In this document: positions 23,902 to 35,850 of the stretch, one piece after another
Layout: the number at the start of each line of letters is the position of its first letter
Position numbering within the stretch: position 1 is the stretch's first letter
NCBI RefSeq assembly: GCF_963678635.1
Contig: NC_087065.1
Location: forward strand, 71,679,345 to 71,743,344
Length of the DNA stretch: 64,000 nt
From: Symsagittifera roscoffensis
Taxonomy: Eukaryota > Xenacoelomorpha > Acoela > Convolutidae
Reading direction: 5' to 3'
Translations under genes and position numbers: made by a program
The notes under the pieces: generated by a model
Seen by the model: only the letters and a program-made list of their open reading frames with translations
The model's database searches: none
Told to the model about the DNA's origin: nothing

Positions 23902-25806
23902 ATGTCAGACCTTGAATTTAAACCAATCCATAAATTTTTTAGAATCACAACCTCATCCATAAAATACATGAAACATTCAAACTCAGATATTATTTCATTA
24001 CAAGTATATAACAATTCACCATATCAGATAACACTACCCTTAGGACTCTTAGGATACTGTGAAACAAATGCTACAACTTCACCCACAAATGAACTAGCAT
24101 ATCGAGTCAATAATATATTACAATTACTAGACATATGTCAATCCACAATTCTTGATGAAGAATTATCAATAAACAACATAATAAGCAACGAAAAAAGAAA
24201 CACTGATTACTTCACAAAAACACCATATTTTAAACCAACGTTTAAAATATCACATTATACGGAAGAACAACAAAAATTTCTAACAATGTTTAATTTTGAA
24301 CATTCCCAAATAACACAAAAAGAATTCGACAAATTAGCCGAACTGTTATTAAAGTTTCCAACAGTTTATGCAACATCCAAATTCGATGTTGGAAAAAATA
24401 GTTCACCACTACATTTATCTTTAAAACCTGACGCAGTTTTCAAAAAACAACGAACAAGTAAAGTACCGATACATTTACAAGATAAAGTTAACGGACTACT
24501 TGACATTTTAGAACAATATGAAAATATATCACCAGTAAACAAAGAAGAACAACCAAAAGGTAACATCTTTATCAACCCAGTTATCATCTTAGCTAAAGGA
24601 GAATCACTAAAAATAGTTCTAGATGCTAGATACCTCAATTCACTAATTGACGAAACGAAATGTAATTGGCCCATTGAACCTATTCAAGTAATTCTAATCA
24701 AAATAAATGGTAAATACTTCACAACCGCAGATATGAATAGTGCATACAATCAAATGCCACTAGATGAACAGTCACGACGATTAACACAATTCGTTATTGG
24801 AAATCAACATTACGAATTCAATAGATTATTCTATCGAATTTCCATAGGACCAGCAGCTTTTTCAGCTTTTATGAGTGAATTTTTTAGACCACTTATATTC
24901 AAAAAACATGCAATCACATACTTAGATGATTTTTTCATGCAATCACAAACGAAAGACGAAATGTTTATAATTTTAGAACAATATCATCAAATACTCAAAA
25001 ATGAAAACATGAAAGCAGCCCCAAACAAATCACATTTTTTCCTAACACGCGTAAAATTTCTTGGCCACATTATCGAAAGTAACACTATAACTCCATTGCA
25101 ATCACGAATACACGCGATTCAGAAACTTCAACTAACCACAAATAAAAAGAAAATCCAAGAATTTCTTGGAATGTTAAATTTTTTATGTAAATTTGTATAC
25201 AAAATGCAATTATACTTAAGACCTTTCTATAACATCCTCAGACAACAAAATAACTTCGAATGGACCACCGAACATCAAACAAGATTCGAAGAAATAAAAA
25301 AATTGTTAACAGAACAAATATCAAATACAATCCTTGATCCGAATCAACCTTTTTATGCAATGTGCAATGCTTCAAACTTTGGCATCGGCGCAGCATTACT
25401 ACAGTCACACAGTGGAACAAACAAAATGAATCTTATATCACCAAATTCTCGTTTACTTATCCAAGCTGAACTACGACTCTCTAATCTCATGAGAGAATGC
25501 ACAGCTATAATATACACACTTACCGAATATGAACTTCTAATACTTGGATCAAAACATCCAACAGTTCTATTCACAGATCATAAATCTATAATATTTGTCT
25601 TTACACAGAAATCAAACCCAAACCGTAGAGTTTATAGATTTCAATTAATTTTAATGAAATTCCCAAACTTACATATAGTTTGGACAGCAGGAAAAAACCT
25701 TGCACTACCAGATACATTAAGTAGAAATACACCACCTGAACTACTTACACGAAAAACGACAGTTGAAATACCACAAAATATTAATTTCTATCTTGCAAAA
25801 AATTAA
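23902..25806 (+). CDS. pol: Reverse transcriptase and RNase H of pol (634-codon open frame)
   Basis: Longest intact frame of the element. RT blocks are in order: NPVIILAKGESLKIVLDAR, TADMNSAYNQMPL, RLFYRISIGPAAFSAFM, and the polymerase site YLDD at residues 340-343 (24919-24930). LGHIIESNTITP and QEFLGMLNFL follow. RNase H begins near residue 480 and contains CNASNFGIGAALLQ, where the usual first catalytic Asp is Asn (AAT at 25366), then RECTAIIYTLTEYE and FTDHKS. RT copies the RNA into DNA and RNase H removes the template. Family is Ty3/gypsy by domain order and motifs. With RNase H mutated and the flanking frames broken, the whole is not functional even though this part is open. Confidence 0.9.
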   Translation: MSDLEFKPIHKFFRITTSSIKYMKHSNSDIISLQVYNNSPYQITLPLGLLGYCETNATTSPTNELAYRVNNILQLLDICQSTILDEELSINNIISNEKRNTDYFTKTPYFKPTFKISHYTEEQQKFLTMFNFEHSQITQKEFDKLAELLLKFPTVYATSKFDVGKNSSPLHLSLKPDAVFKKQRTSKVPIHLQDKVNGLLDILEQYENISPVNKEEQPKGNIFINPVIILAKGESLKIVLDARYLNSLIDETKCNWPIEPIQVILIKINGKYFTTADMNSAYNQMPLDEQSRRLTQFVIGNQHYEFNRLFYRISIGPAAFSAFMSEFFRPLIFKKHAITYLDDFFMQSQTKDEMFIILEQYHQILKNENMKAAPNKSHFFLTRVKFLGHIIESNTITPLQSRIHAIQKLQLTTNKKKIQEFLGMLNFLCKFVYKMQLYLRPFYNILRQQNNFEWTTEHQTRFEEIKKLLTEQISNTILDPNQPFYAMCNASNFGIGAALLQSHSGTNKMNLISPNSRLLIQAELRLSNLMRECTAIIYTLTEYELLILGSKHPTVLFTDHKSIIFVFTQKSNPNRRVYRFQLILMKFPNLHIVWTAGKNLALPDTLSRNTPPELLTRKTTVEIPQNINFYLAKN

Positions 25807-27951
25807 ACATCATCAAGATTAGAATGCAAAGACGCAGTAAAAACTGATATAGATCAGTCACAAATAAATAACTTACAACATTTCCCACTCTATTTAGAAT
25901 GTCAATATAACCACTATGAAGTAGATCTATTAGGAACATCCACATTCAAACCAATTCCTTAATCACATTGGATAAAAAATAATACTCAAAAAAAAAAAAC
26001 AATCAAACAACAACCACACAAAAAAAACCTTTCCACTGATAGAAAAAGAAAATTTAACTGACAAAATAAATTTATCAGGACCACCAATAAATGATTCAAA
26101 ATACACGATAAATCAAGTTTTTGATCTTCATGATCTGCTCGACACAATTCCATTATCAAAAATGGAAGTTGAAAATATTTTTCTACCACCAACAGAAAAA
26201 ATTACATTACAGTTATTACAGAAATATCAAAACTTTGATCCGGTAATTCGCCAACTCAAATCATGGCACAAGTATAAAACAAAACCAACAAAAGCTGATA
26301 CAACAATATTAGGAAATAAAACACTCCTCCGATACTTTAGAAAATATATTAATACAACTATTAATGAAATCACAGACCTTTTAGGATATCAGACACCCGA
26401 TTTTAAAGTACCCTGTCTCCCCCTCAGCATGATGCTAATAGTGTTTGACATATCTCATACGCAACATACAAAAAGACACTCAGGATCAGAAAAGACATAT
26501 TCAAATTTTACACAAAATTTTTATTTCCCAAATGCACCAATTTGGATTAAAGTATAATGCAACAATTGCATAATATGTCAATTAAATAAACCTTATCAAA
26601 ATCAAAAACAAATAGCAACAAAACAAGGTTTCAAAGGACAAAGTCTATACTTCAATCATAGAATTTCATTTGACACAAAAGGACCAATTTTACCATCCTC
26701 CGAAGGAAATTCTTATATTATGGTAACTGTTGATGCATTTAAACACTACGTAGCACTCAACCCAGTACCACATTGTAATGCTTACTATGCATACACAACC
26801 TTTTACGAACATCGAATAGCTAAATTCGGACTACCAGAAATACTAGTCACAGATAACGGCACAGAATTCATTAACAATGAAATTATCACATTATGCCACC
26901 TATATAATATCAAACATAAACCACATACATCTCATGCACCTTGGACAAATGGATTAGTCCAAGGTATGAACTGTTCACTACAAGAATATCTCAGATGCAT
27001 CATTAATGGAAATGATACACGCAATACTGAATGGTCAACAGATGTAAAAATATTCCCATTATCCTTTAATTCACTAATCACAACAACTTTAGGAATGTCA
27101 CCATACTAAATGGTTTTTAATCAAAAGCCACGAAAACCAATTATGTTTACAGCAAACGCTCATAAAAATGCACAAGATTATTGTCAACCAAACAAAGATT
27201 CAATTTGTTATAACCTACCCTTACACACACATGATGAAAACCACTTTCATCATCCACGAATTTTGAAATTAGCTTCCGGTACACATACCAAATGGATTTT
27301 AAAAAGAGATAAAAAACACAATGAAATCTACCAAAAAGTAACAAAAAAAATGTTACAAAGGCGAAATACAAATAATCAAATTAATTCACGCTTCATGTCA
27401 GCCACAAACTTAAAAATTGAAACATTTGTTTTAATACCTAATTTTAATACACAAAAAGGAATCTTCAAAAAATTACAACTACTTCGAAAAAGACCCTACC
27501 AAATAATTGATAAACCAACTGAAGTGACATACAAACTTACTGATTAAAATAAAAAAGAAATCATTCAACACCGTAACAACTTATTACCTTATTACCCAAA
27601 AGAATACGCACTCCGCGAATTAACTCAATTATATTCTTTCACAGGTTTACACATCGTTCAAAATAACCCACAAATAGAACAAAATCAAAACATTAATACC
27701 ACAAAAAATACAAAAACAATTCAACAGCAAAATGTAGACCCTCAAAGATCAAACACACCAGAACCAAAAATACCTCAAAAAGAAAGAAAAAATAGAAAAC
27801 TAACAAAAAATTTTTTTATCACAGGATCAACAACAAAAATGCGAACATAGAGCTTCACCACGTCTTAGAAGCCAACCAGGGAAAAACTATAAAACATTCA
27901 TCCCACTGTCTAAATTATTAAAGAAAGTTGAATTTCAGAAACAACTTTAAT
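25807..27951 (+). pseudogene. pol: Integrase and GPY/F module of pol, broken
   Basis: After the stop at 25804 the RT frame goes on to about 25962, then shifts near the A-run at 25986. The integrase frame (26162-27547) is interrupted by TAA at 26555 and 27107. The zinc-binding HHCC region spans about 26450-26575 (HTKRH, then CNNCIIC). The catalytic core shows FDTKGP, VTDNGTEF and NGLVQGMNCSLQ; the last usually reads V-E-R, so the catalytic Glu is Gln (CAA at 26960). KRPYQII near 27490 is a GPY/F module with Gly changed to Arg. The pol tail ends about 27951 after one more shift near 27848. Integrase would insert the DNA copy; this one is dead. Confidence 0.8.
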
Positions 27952-28976
27952 TTAGATTTTTGCAATCATTCTTTTAAATCTTTTTAAACCTTTAAATTTT
28001 TGTAAAAACATGCTAAAAATAACCTCAATCAATTCTAGTTGAAATTCAACCAATAGAAATAGTTCAAATTGTCACCTTTATATCTCTAACACAAACTTAT
28101 TTAGCCGATAGAAATTAATCTCCAGGCATATCTATAACTATAACTTTACAACCTCCGGGTCAAAAATAAGCCATTTGCTAGTACTTGACAACTAAAGTAA
28201 ACACTACTTCAATATTATAACCCTCCCCTATCAGATTATGCAAAAATCAACAATATTTTCCCATTTCAGACCTCAAAAGTCCCCCAACCAAAAATGGCAA
28301 ATTAGCCTAAAGTAAAAAAGACCCATGATCATTTGGCCTAAAGTACAAATATTTCAAAGATACCCTCAATTATTCAACAAACGAAAACAATACTATGAAG
28401 ACCTCCCGAACACCAATAAAATTGCCCTCAACAATTTTTCACGAAACTCAACCCACTTGTCAAAAAATCAATAAATAATCCGACCACACTTGAATTTCGC
28501 CTCAAAACGTTAAAAAATTTCGACGAACGAATCATTTCTTAAACGCTTCTTTCCATAACAGTTGATCAAATAAAACAAAAACTTCTAAACCTCTTCACAA
28601 AATTTTTCAATCTATTTAAATTTTTGATATTCTTTTTCATTGAAATTTTTGAATTTCTAATAATAATTTCTATAATTCTTTGCAATCTATTTTTAATTTT
28701 CTTTTCCCTAATTGAAATATATCACCAACTCTCCCAAACCCTTGACCACATCTACAGGTACGAATACATATATAATCTATCTAAATTATACGAACGATTT
28801 TCAGTCGAACAGATATTTTTCTTTTATTCATAATTTTCCTCACATTTTTAATCTCCCTCATCATGACAATGTGCAAATGTATAAAAAAGGCAATAGTCAC
28901 CTTTGGCCTAGCAACTATTCTCTAGATACTTTTTATTGAAGAAAATTATAATAAACACAAATTTTCCAGTAAAAAT
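27952..28976 (+). other. Region between pol and the env block
   Basis: About 1 kb. A 69-codon open frame at 28624-28833 (ATT start) begins with a strongly hydrophobic stretch that could be a membrane helix, but no family is recognised and low-complexity T-rich DNA could give the same picture. The rest shows no coding signal. Splice sites for a subgenomic env message would be expected near here; none could be chosen with confidence. Confidence 0.4.
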
Positions 28977-30308
28977 TAAAATTCAGATAACTTTCCAAAA
29001 TTGCTAAACAACCACCACCAAGCCAGCCCCCACCAACCACATCCCAGGAAAATCAAATAACACCTACAACTACAAACAATCCCCAACCATCAACATGTAT
29101 TTCTTTTCAAGACAACCCATACACTTTTGAAGAACGACACGCACGCTGATCAGAACCACTAGAACCAGTTCACCGACAAGCATCTTTAAGTGAACCAACA
29201 TATAACGTATATCCCACCTTGCAACAAGACCTCAATCGAGTCAGACACATTAGCCAAAATCAAAATACATTTGAGATACATAGACAAATTATACACCCGA
29301 GAAGAAATAGAAATTTTCAAACCCCAGAGTTCATTTTGATATACCCCAATCACCAACTCCAACTACCTCAGAACTTTCAAGCAGTACACTACCAGAAACT
29401 CCCACACTTTTTTCACAACATAGCACCTCAAATATACCCTCAGACTACCTAGGTTCAACCCCCACATCACAACAAATCCGAGAAAACCCTTTTAATCCCC
29501 CAGACACCACAGAAAGACCACCATATTGGACAACACACTCATATACACAAGGTGAACCGAACATAGTAAATGAACCAATAGATATTTCTTCTGATACAAC
29601 GCTATCATCATTACCAGAAACACTCTCACTTCCGTCAACACCATCAATAAGTCAAGTCTCACCGACACTTTTCCCTTTAAATTTTCCAAACAACCTCGAC
29701 GCTAGATACCGAGAACAATCATCGTCAAATATCCCTATAAGATTAAATTGGATTTTTTCGTAGCACCTCCCCCACTATTTGGACAACATCAAGAAAGTAA
29801 CCGACTCCATAGTTGGGCACTTAATAGACTACAATAAAGACAAGATATCCACGACGATATCCGAGAACATAACATTCAAATACTTCAACAAAACAGTCTC
29901 CAATTAAAATTTGAAATCACAGTCAAACCTAATAATATTGTTCAACACCCCTTTCCCCTAAGTCCGCCAAGTATAACAGCTCAATCACTACCTCCTCAAT
30001 TTACAACAACTGAATTAATATATAAATACGATAGATATACCAAAAACACAATTGGAAATATCACATTTTATAACCCATACGCCGGATTATCATACACATG
30101 TATATTTTAAAGATATTTACGTTTCAACGCATTCTTTTTCTAATTTTTTCCAAACAACATACAAATCCATCCCCTCGTACAGGATCTCAGGATTTGTTGG
30201 TAACATACTATGATTGTAAAGAAAACGAACAAAAAACACTACACAAATTCGCTATAAATCAAGTCACACAATGCGAATCCGAACCACAAGCCATAGAAAC
30301 AACAAATA
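28977..30308 (+). repeat. Internal tandem duplication, unit 1
   Basis: Matches 30310-31643 at a period of about 1,334 bases with few differences. It contains the whole Pro/Ser/Thr-rich ORF and the first 70 or so codons of env (from ATG 30098), which are cut off when unit 2 begins. The short string AATA at the junction is shared. Confidence 0.9.
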
Positions 30309-30309
30309 A

Positions 30310-31643
30310 TAAAATTCAGATATTTTTCCAAAATTGCTAAACAACCACCACCAAACCAGCCCCCACCAACCACATCCCAAGCAAGTCAAATAACACCTAC
30401 AACTACAAACAATCCCCAACCATCAACATGTATTTCTTTTCAAGACAACCCATACACTTTTGAAGAACGACCCGCACGCTCATCAGAACCACCAGAACCA
30501 GTTCACCGACAAGCATCTTTAAGTGAACCAACATATAACCTATATCCCACCTTGCAACAAGACCTCAATCGAGTCAGACACATTAGCCAAAATCAAAATA
30601 CATTTGAGATACATAGACAAATTATACACCCGAGAAGAAAAAGAAATTTTCAAACCCCAGAGTTCATTTTGATATACCCCAATCACCAACACCAACTACC
30701 TCAGAACTTTCAAGCAGTACACTACCAGAAACTCTTACACTTCTTTCACAACATAGCACCTCAAATATACCCTTAGACTACCTAGGTTCAACCCCCACAT
30801 CACAAACAAATCCGAGAAAACCCTTTTAATCCCCGAGACACCACAGAAAGACCACCATATTGGACAACACACTCATATACACAAGGTGAACCGAACATAG
30901 TAAATGAACCAATAGATATTTCTTCTGATACAACGCTATCATCTTTATCAGAAACACTCTTACTTCCGTCAACACCATCAATAAGTCAAGTCTCACCGAC
31001 ACTTTTCCCTTTAAATTTTCCAAACAACCTCGACGCTAGATACCGAGAATAATCATCGTCAAATATCCCTTTACGATTAAATTGGAAAACTTTCGTAGCA
31101 CCTCCCCCACTATTTGGACAACATCAAGAAAGTAACCGACTCCATAGTTGGGCACTTAATAGACTACAATATAGAAAAGATATCCACGATGATATCCGAG
31201 AACATAACATTCAAATACTTCAACAAAACAGTCTCCAATTAAAATTTGAAATCACAGTCAAACTTAATAATATTGTTCAACACCCCTTTCCCCTAAGTCC
31301 GCCAAGTATAACAGCTCAATCACTACCTCCTCCATTTATAACAACTGAATTAATATATAAATACGATAGATATACCAAAAACACAATTGGGAATATCACA
31401 TTTTATAACCCATACGCCGGATTATCATACACATGTATATTTTAAAGATATTTACGTTTCAACACATTCTTTTTCTAATTTTTTCCAAACAACATACAAA
31501 TCCATCCCCTCGTACAGGACCTCAGGATTTGTTAGTAACACACTATGATTGTGAAGAAAACGAACGAAAAACACTACACAAATTCGCTATAAATCAAGTC
31601 ACACAATGCGAATCCGAACCACAAGCCAAAGAAACAACAAATA
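30310..31643 (+). repeat. Internal tandem duplication, unit 2
   Basis: Second copy of the 1.33-kb unit. Here the env start is joined to the rest of env, so this unit keeps the original junction and unit 1 is the extra one. Confidence 0.9.
30320..31442 (+). pseudogene. Pro/Ser/Thr-rich ORF before env, frameshifted
   Basis: In unit 2 the frame runs from about 30340 to 30776, shifts near the A-run at 30650, and reaches a TAA at 31440-31442. The stop overlaps the env ATG at 31433. The first part is Gln/Pro-rich (FQDNPYTFEERPARSSEP). The middle is Ser/Thr/Pro-rich with a PPYW motif. The last part is more ordered (LQLKFEITVK... TFYNPYAGLSYTC). The same ORF is in unit 1 at about 28985-30109 with different breaks. 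It could be a matrix-like or leader protein of the envelope module. No homologue is recognised. Confidence 0.5.
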
Positions 31644-33860
31644 TAGTAGCCACACTATACTCAAAAGGCCGATCAACAACATTAACAGGATACAATTTTA
31701 CAGCAACATTTTCCGAAAAGAAAGTACATTGCTCGCAAGTCTCAAACGGAAACAAAAACCGACTAGACCACGAATCTTTCTATCAAAGTAATATAGAAAG
31801 ATTACTACATCTTAGCCCTCAAGACTGTAAGAATGAACTTAGACGACTAAACTTAACACAAAACGACGGAATGAATAGAAAACTTGTAAATTTTCAAGTT
31901 TTCCCAGACTTAGCACATCAAGCAGAAATTGAAAAACACCAAGGTCACCTTAGACTAGACAGAAATTTCCCCTTTCATGGAACACACGGAAGATTTACAT
32001 ACGATCTACATGATAAACACTGGATACCATATATAAGTATCAATGATCCCTCAAATTGCAAAGCAGATACAAAAAATAAAGGATATCAAGAAATAATGTT
32101 TTTTGACTGGAAAATACAACTTGAAAAAGTACAACTAACACGAGATTTGAAAGACGGCACAATTCTTTACCAAGGCATTCTACTTCCTTGTAAAAATGAC
32201 CAAAGATATTGCGATCCTACAACACGCAAACAAGCAACCATTGTATGGTTTCCTGAAGAAACATGCACAGTTTTTCAAGTCGCAAAAATACACGCTAGAA
32301 TGATTAAACTTCACCAAAAATATTTTATTGAATCAATCTCATTTGAAAAAGTCAATCCTGATCAAATCAGAAGCGAGATAACCCCAAATTTAGAAACCTC
32401 CACAATATAGAGATTAAACTAACACGATTTCAAATATACCCGGAAAAAGAACTAGCATGTGAGTATAAAAAACCGATTTACAAAACACAGTACTCAGAAA
32501 TCCCTGTTGAATACGAACATGGTTTCGACATGAATACAGGACATCTAATTGTAGACCCCATGGCCACATCTCATTCACTTACCGACGGAAACCCTTATGT
32601 TTCAGTAAAATTTCAGAAAAACATAGGAAGAATAGGTGGAAAATTAAAACCACAAGACGCCGATAGTACACGATTACAAGAACTATCACTCATTAACCGC
32701 ACATGTTTTGGCGCAATTCACTATGATAAACATTTAGACATGAAACTAGATTACACAATAAGCAGAATTTTCAATAAATGTCCCTCTCAGAATTAGAAAC
32801 ACTACACCAGTTATGTGAACTTGAAAGAACACAAATTCTACAGTCACTAGCACTAGCAGTCCTCAAAATACCATATGCAGGATATTTGTTATCCGGAAAT
32901 AGATCACAATTTATTGATTATGAAGCAAATGTTTTATGGTATTACACTTGTACCAAAAAAGTATCACCCTCATACGTTTTTGAAGATGAAAGATGTTACA
33001 CAAGAATCCCCATATTCTACAAAAATAAAGTATATTTTGTTGATACACTCTCAAGACGAACATATTTTTGGGACACAGCAATACCATGTGGATCCGAAAA
33101 TAGCCACAACGTTGTTTAATTAAATCTCGACGAAGATAAATACTATCTACTAACACCATACCCGACATTAATGCCACCATTAAAAAAGTTTTCACCTGAA
33201 AGCATTCGAGCTATAGCCCGCAATCCAAAAATCAATTTACAATCGAAAGGTATATATTCTTAATCCGATATACAACATCACATTAGACCACAACAGTTTC
33301 AAGAACTACTAACACAAATGGACACTATACAACGACAATCAATAGACCAAAATTTACGAAAACTTGCAGAAACAGCAGGATTTTCAGATATTTACGCACA
33401 AGATTACAGCGGATATTTTAAAGACATCAAAGATTACATATATTTAAACGGTGAAAAAAATCGACCACAAGATATATCACCAATCAATATCTTTACTTTT
33501 GTAAATCTCAAAAACGAAGTTCTAGCCGTTATAGGATAGCCATCTTAGAAAGATTGACTATCTTATACGCTATGTTTAATTTTAATGGATTTCTTTTCTC
33601 ATTACTAAAAGGAATCTATAACACATGCGCAATACATACACAAGTAAACCGACAAGCCAGCGTAGCACGCATATTATTTGCAGGATTTTTTGGAATATTT
33701 TCATCATCAATAAATAAAATCCTCCTAGATGCACAAATTAAAGAATACAATACAAAACTATCAACAAATACCAACACATAGGATGACTCAAATAATAATA
33801 CAAATGCATTACCTACGGCACCCCATTTGCCAAATCTACATCATGATCATCCATTATCTT
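31433..33860 (+). pseudogene. env: Envelope-like glycoprotein, frameshifted
   Basis: Starts with a signal-peptide-like MYILKIFTFQHILFLIFS. The 325-codon first part ends at 32410; the reading then moves through two more frames (32420-32796, 32778-33119), stops at 33117 and 33261, continues to 33539 and ends after a hydrophobic segment at 33540-33740 that suits a membrane anchor with a short tail. Cysteine-rich blocks include LPCKNDQRYCDP with a following TIVWFPEETC, and CYTRIPIFYKNKVYFVD with IPCGS. The spacing of these blocks recalls class III-type glycoproteins such as those of chuviruses, but that is a tentative reading by eye. Env would allow particle release and entry. At least four breaks make this copy non-functional. 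A second copy of its C-terminal half is at 38651-39990. Confidence 0.65.
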
Positions 33861-34045
33861 TAGTCTCACGAAATTTTTGAAACTTAGCAATCACAAACCC
33901 CCCAAACGTAAGACCCAGCCACATCAAAGCCCCATCCAACATATAGTGACACAACACCCTCCAATTGACGATACATACAAACAAATTATTGAACAGCCCC
34001 AAACCACCAATTTTCCGTCTCGAAATAATCATTTTTTAGCCCACG

Positions 34046-35850
34046 ATGAGCAGACAAGTTGGATTCCTTCACCGATCAAACTCCCACCCTGCCAACCTCC
34101 AAAATGCACTCCCTATTATTCCACTTTTTGCTTTTCCGCCACCTGATTCACCACAAGCTAACACATCATCAGGCATGAGTTCTGACACTAACTCAGATAT
34201 CACAATTTATACAACAATTTCACAATTCAATAATTCTGATATTGAAACCCCCGATGAATTCGCCGATTCAGAACCATCCCCTTCTACACATACCCCGACC
34301 AGCTCAACAACCTTCTCAAAACCCCCCCTTTCCAATCTATACAATCCCATAGCCAACATACATCCCCCTACACTCCTTCTCAAGTAACCCCAACCTACTC
34401 CCCATTTAATAATGACCGCTCCACCAACAACTACCTAGATAATATCCAAATTTCCGAAGAACTAGATAATTTTATAACACTCCAACAACAATTGCTATCT
34501 CCCCACACCCTAACTATTCACCAATTATCATCAACAATAACATCATCAAATCCACCAACAACTACACCAATTTCAGATTATACTCCATCATTAGCTCATT
34601 CATCCACTTCAACAGAATCATCCAATAGTACTAACCGTGCTCATAGAACTTTTAAACGTAAATTCCCAAATCACCCATTCCCATCCAAACCTGGAACCGC
34701 CCGAGAATATATCAACCATCCAGACCACACCAATACTACGAATTGTCTCCAAATAACCCTACCTTTATTTCCCGAATATACACTAAATCAATCCGACCCT
34801 AACCCTGAACCACGTCATTTTATAGATGAACATGTATTAATACCCACGATTCACTGGAGAGCTTACTATAATTTCATTAACCACCTTACGCTACCACTCT
34901 ATAACACCACTATCGATATTGAAAGAAACAAGGACGAATTATTCAGATTAACCACAGCACTCACTCCCCGACAATTTACATACGTAGGATATAAAAAATT
35001 ACTAAAAACATTCACTGCACCCCGCGCTAACGACTACTCAATTGAATATTACGATCATAAGATCATCCGATCTAATCAAGACTAATTTCTTGACGACAAT
35101 AATTAGGCTAATCTACAAATCACAGAAAAGTTTTTTATTAAATCATCATACATATTCACACTTAAAATACTTGATAAAAAGCATGATCACATTATTTCAG
35201 AAGCACTATCAGACATCCAAGCATATGAATTTTTTCATGAAAAATTTCAAACATTTTCACTAACTTTTCACTTTCTGACACCAAAAAAAGGCGATTTGCA
35301 CTGCTCACACGACATCATGTTGAGAACTAAGCAAACACATACTTATACTTAGTATCGCTTTATCCAAAATCATTTTCATTTACACACATCATCACGACAA
35401 CCTCACCACAGTTTTCAATTCATTATTTCCAAAAACAGCTCACCGTTTTTCCTAAATTTCACGTATTGCATTAAAAATACTAACTTTCAAGGCATCCTCA
35501 GAAATTATGATCCCATCTCTCAAATGTATATATTTTGTCCCCTCACGAAGACCTTCAACGACGAAGAATCCCGACCCCTGATCATTCCGCATGAATATAT
35601 TCAACCTATAGAAGTACCCAGTTTAGAATTCATCCACAACACTAAATATAATCATAAAATTTATAATCTAATCCAGAACACACCTCATGATTTTGCAGTA
35701 GGCACCGAAGAACTAAAAACCATCAAAGCACTGCAATTTCTTTGGCCACTGTTGCAAACTAAAAACATAATACGCATACTAGCAAAACTACTAACTACCT
35801 CAGACGCCATTCACGACATTTTTCCACCTGGCTTTTTCCCCGACGATTAA
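34046..35850 (+). pseudogene. ORF downstream of env, copy 1
   Basis: Starts at ATG 34046 (MSRQVGFLHRSNSHPANLQN). The N-terminal third is Ser/Thr/Pro-rich. The rest is folded-looking with aromatic and charged residues and ends GFFPDD before TAA at 35848. Lesions in this copy are two extra C in the C-run at 34322-34328 (frameshift), TAA at 35083 where copy 2 has CAA, TAG at 35105, and a TAG near 35349 also present in copy 2. The protein would be about 600 residues. It has no recognised domain. Its place between env and the 3' LTR is where retroviruses carry accessory or regulatory genes. The fact that it persisted with sharply defined ends suggests it was once a real gene. Confidence 0.55.
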
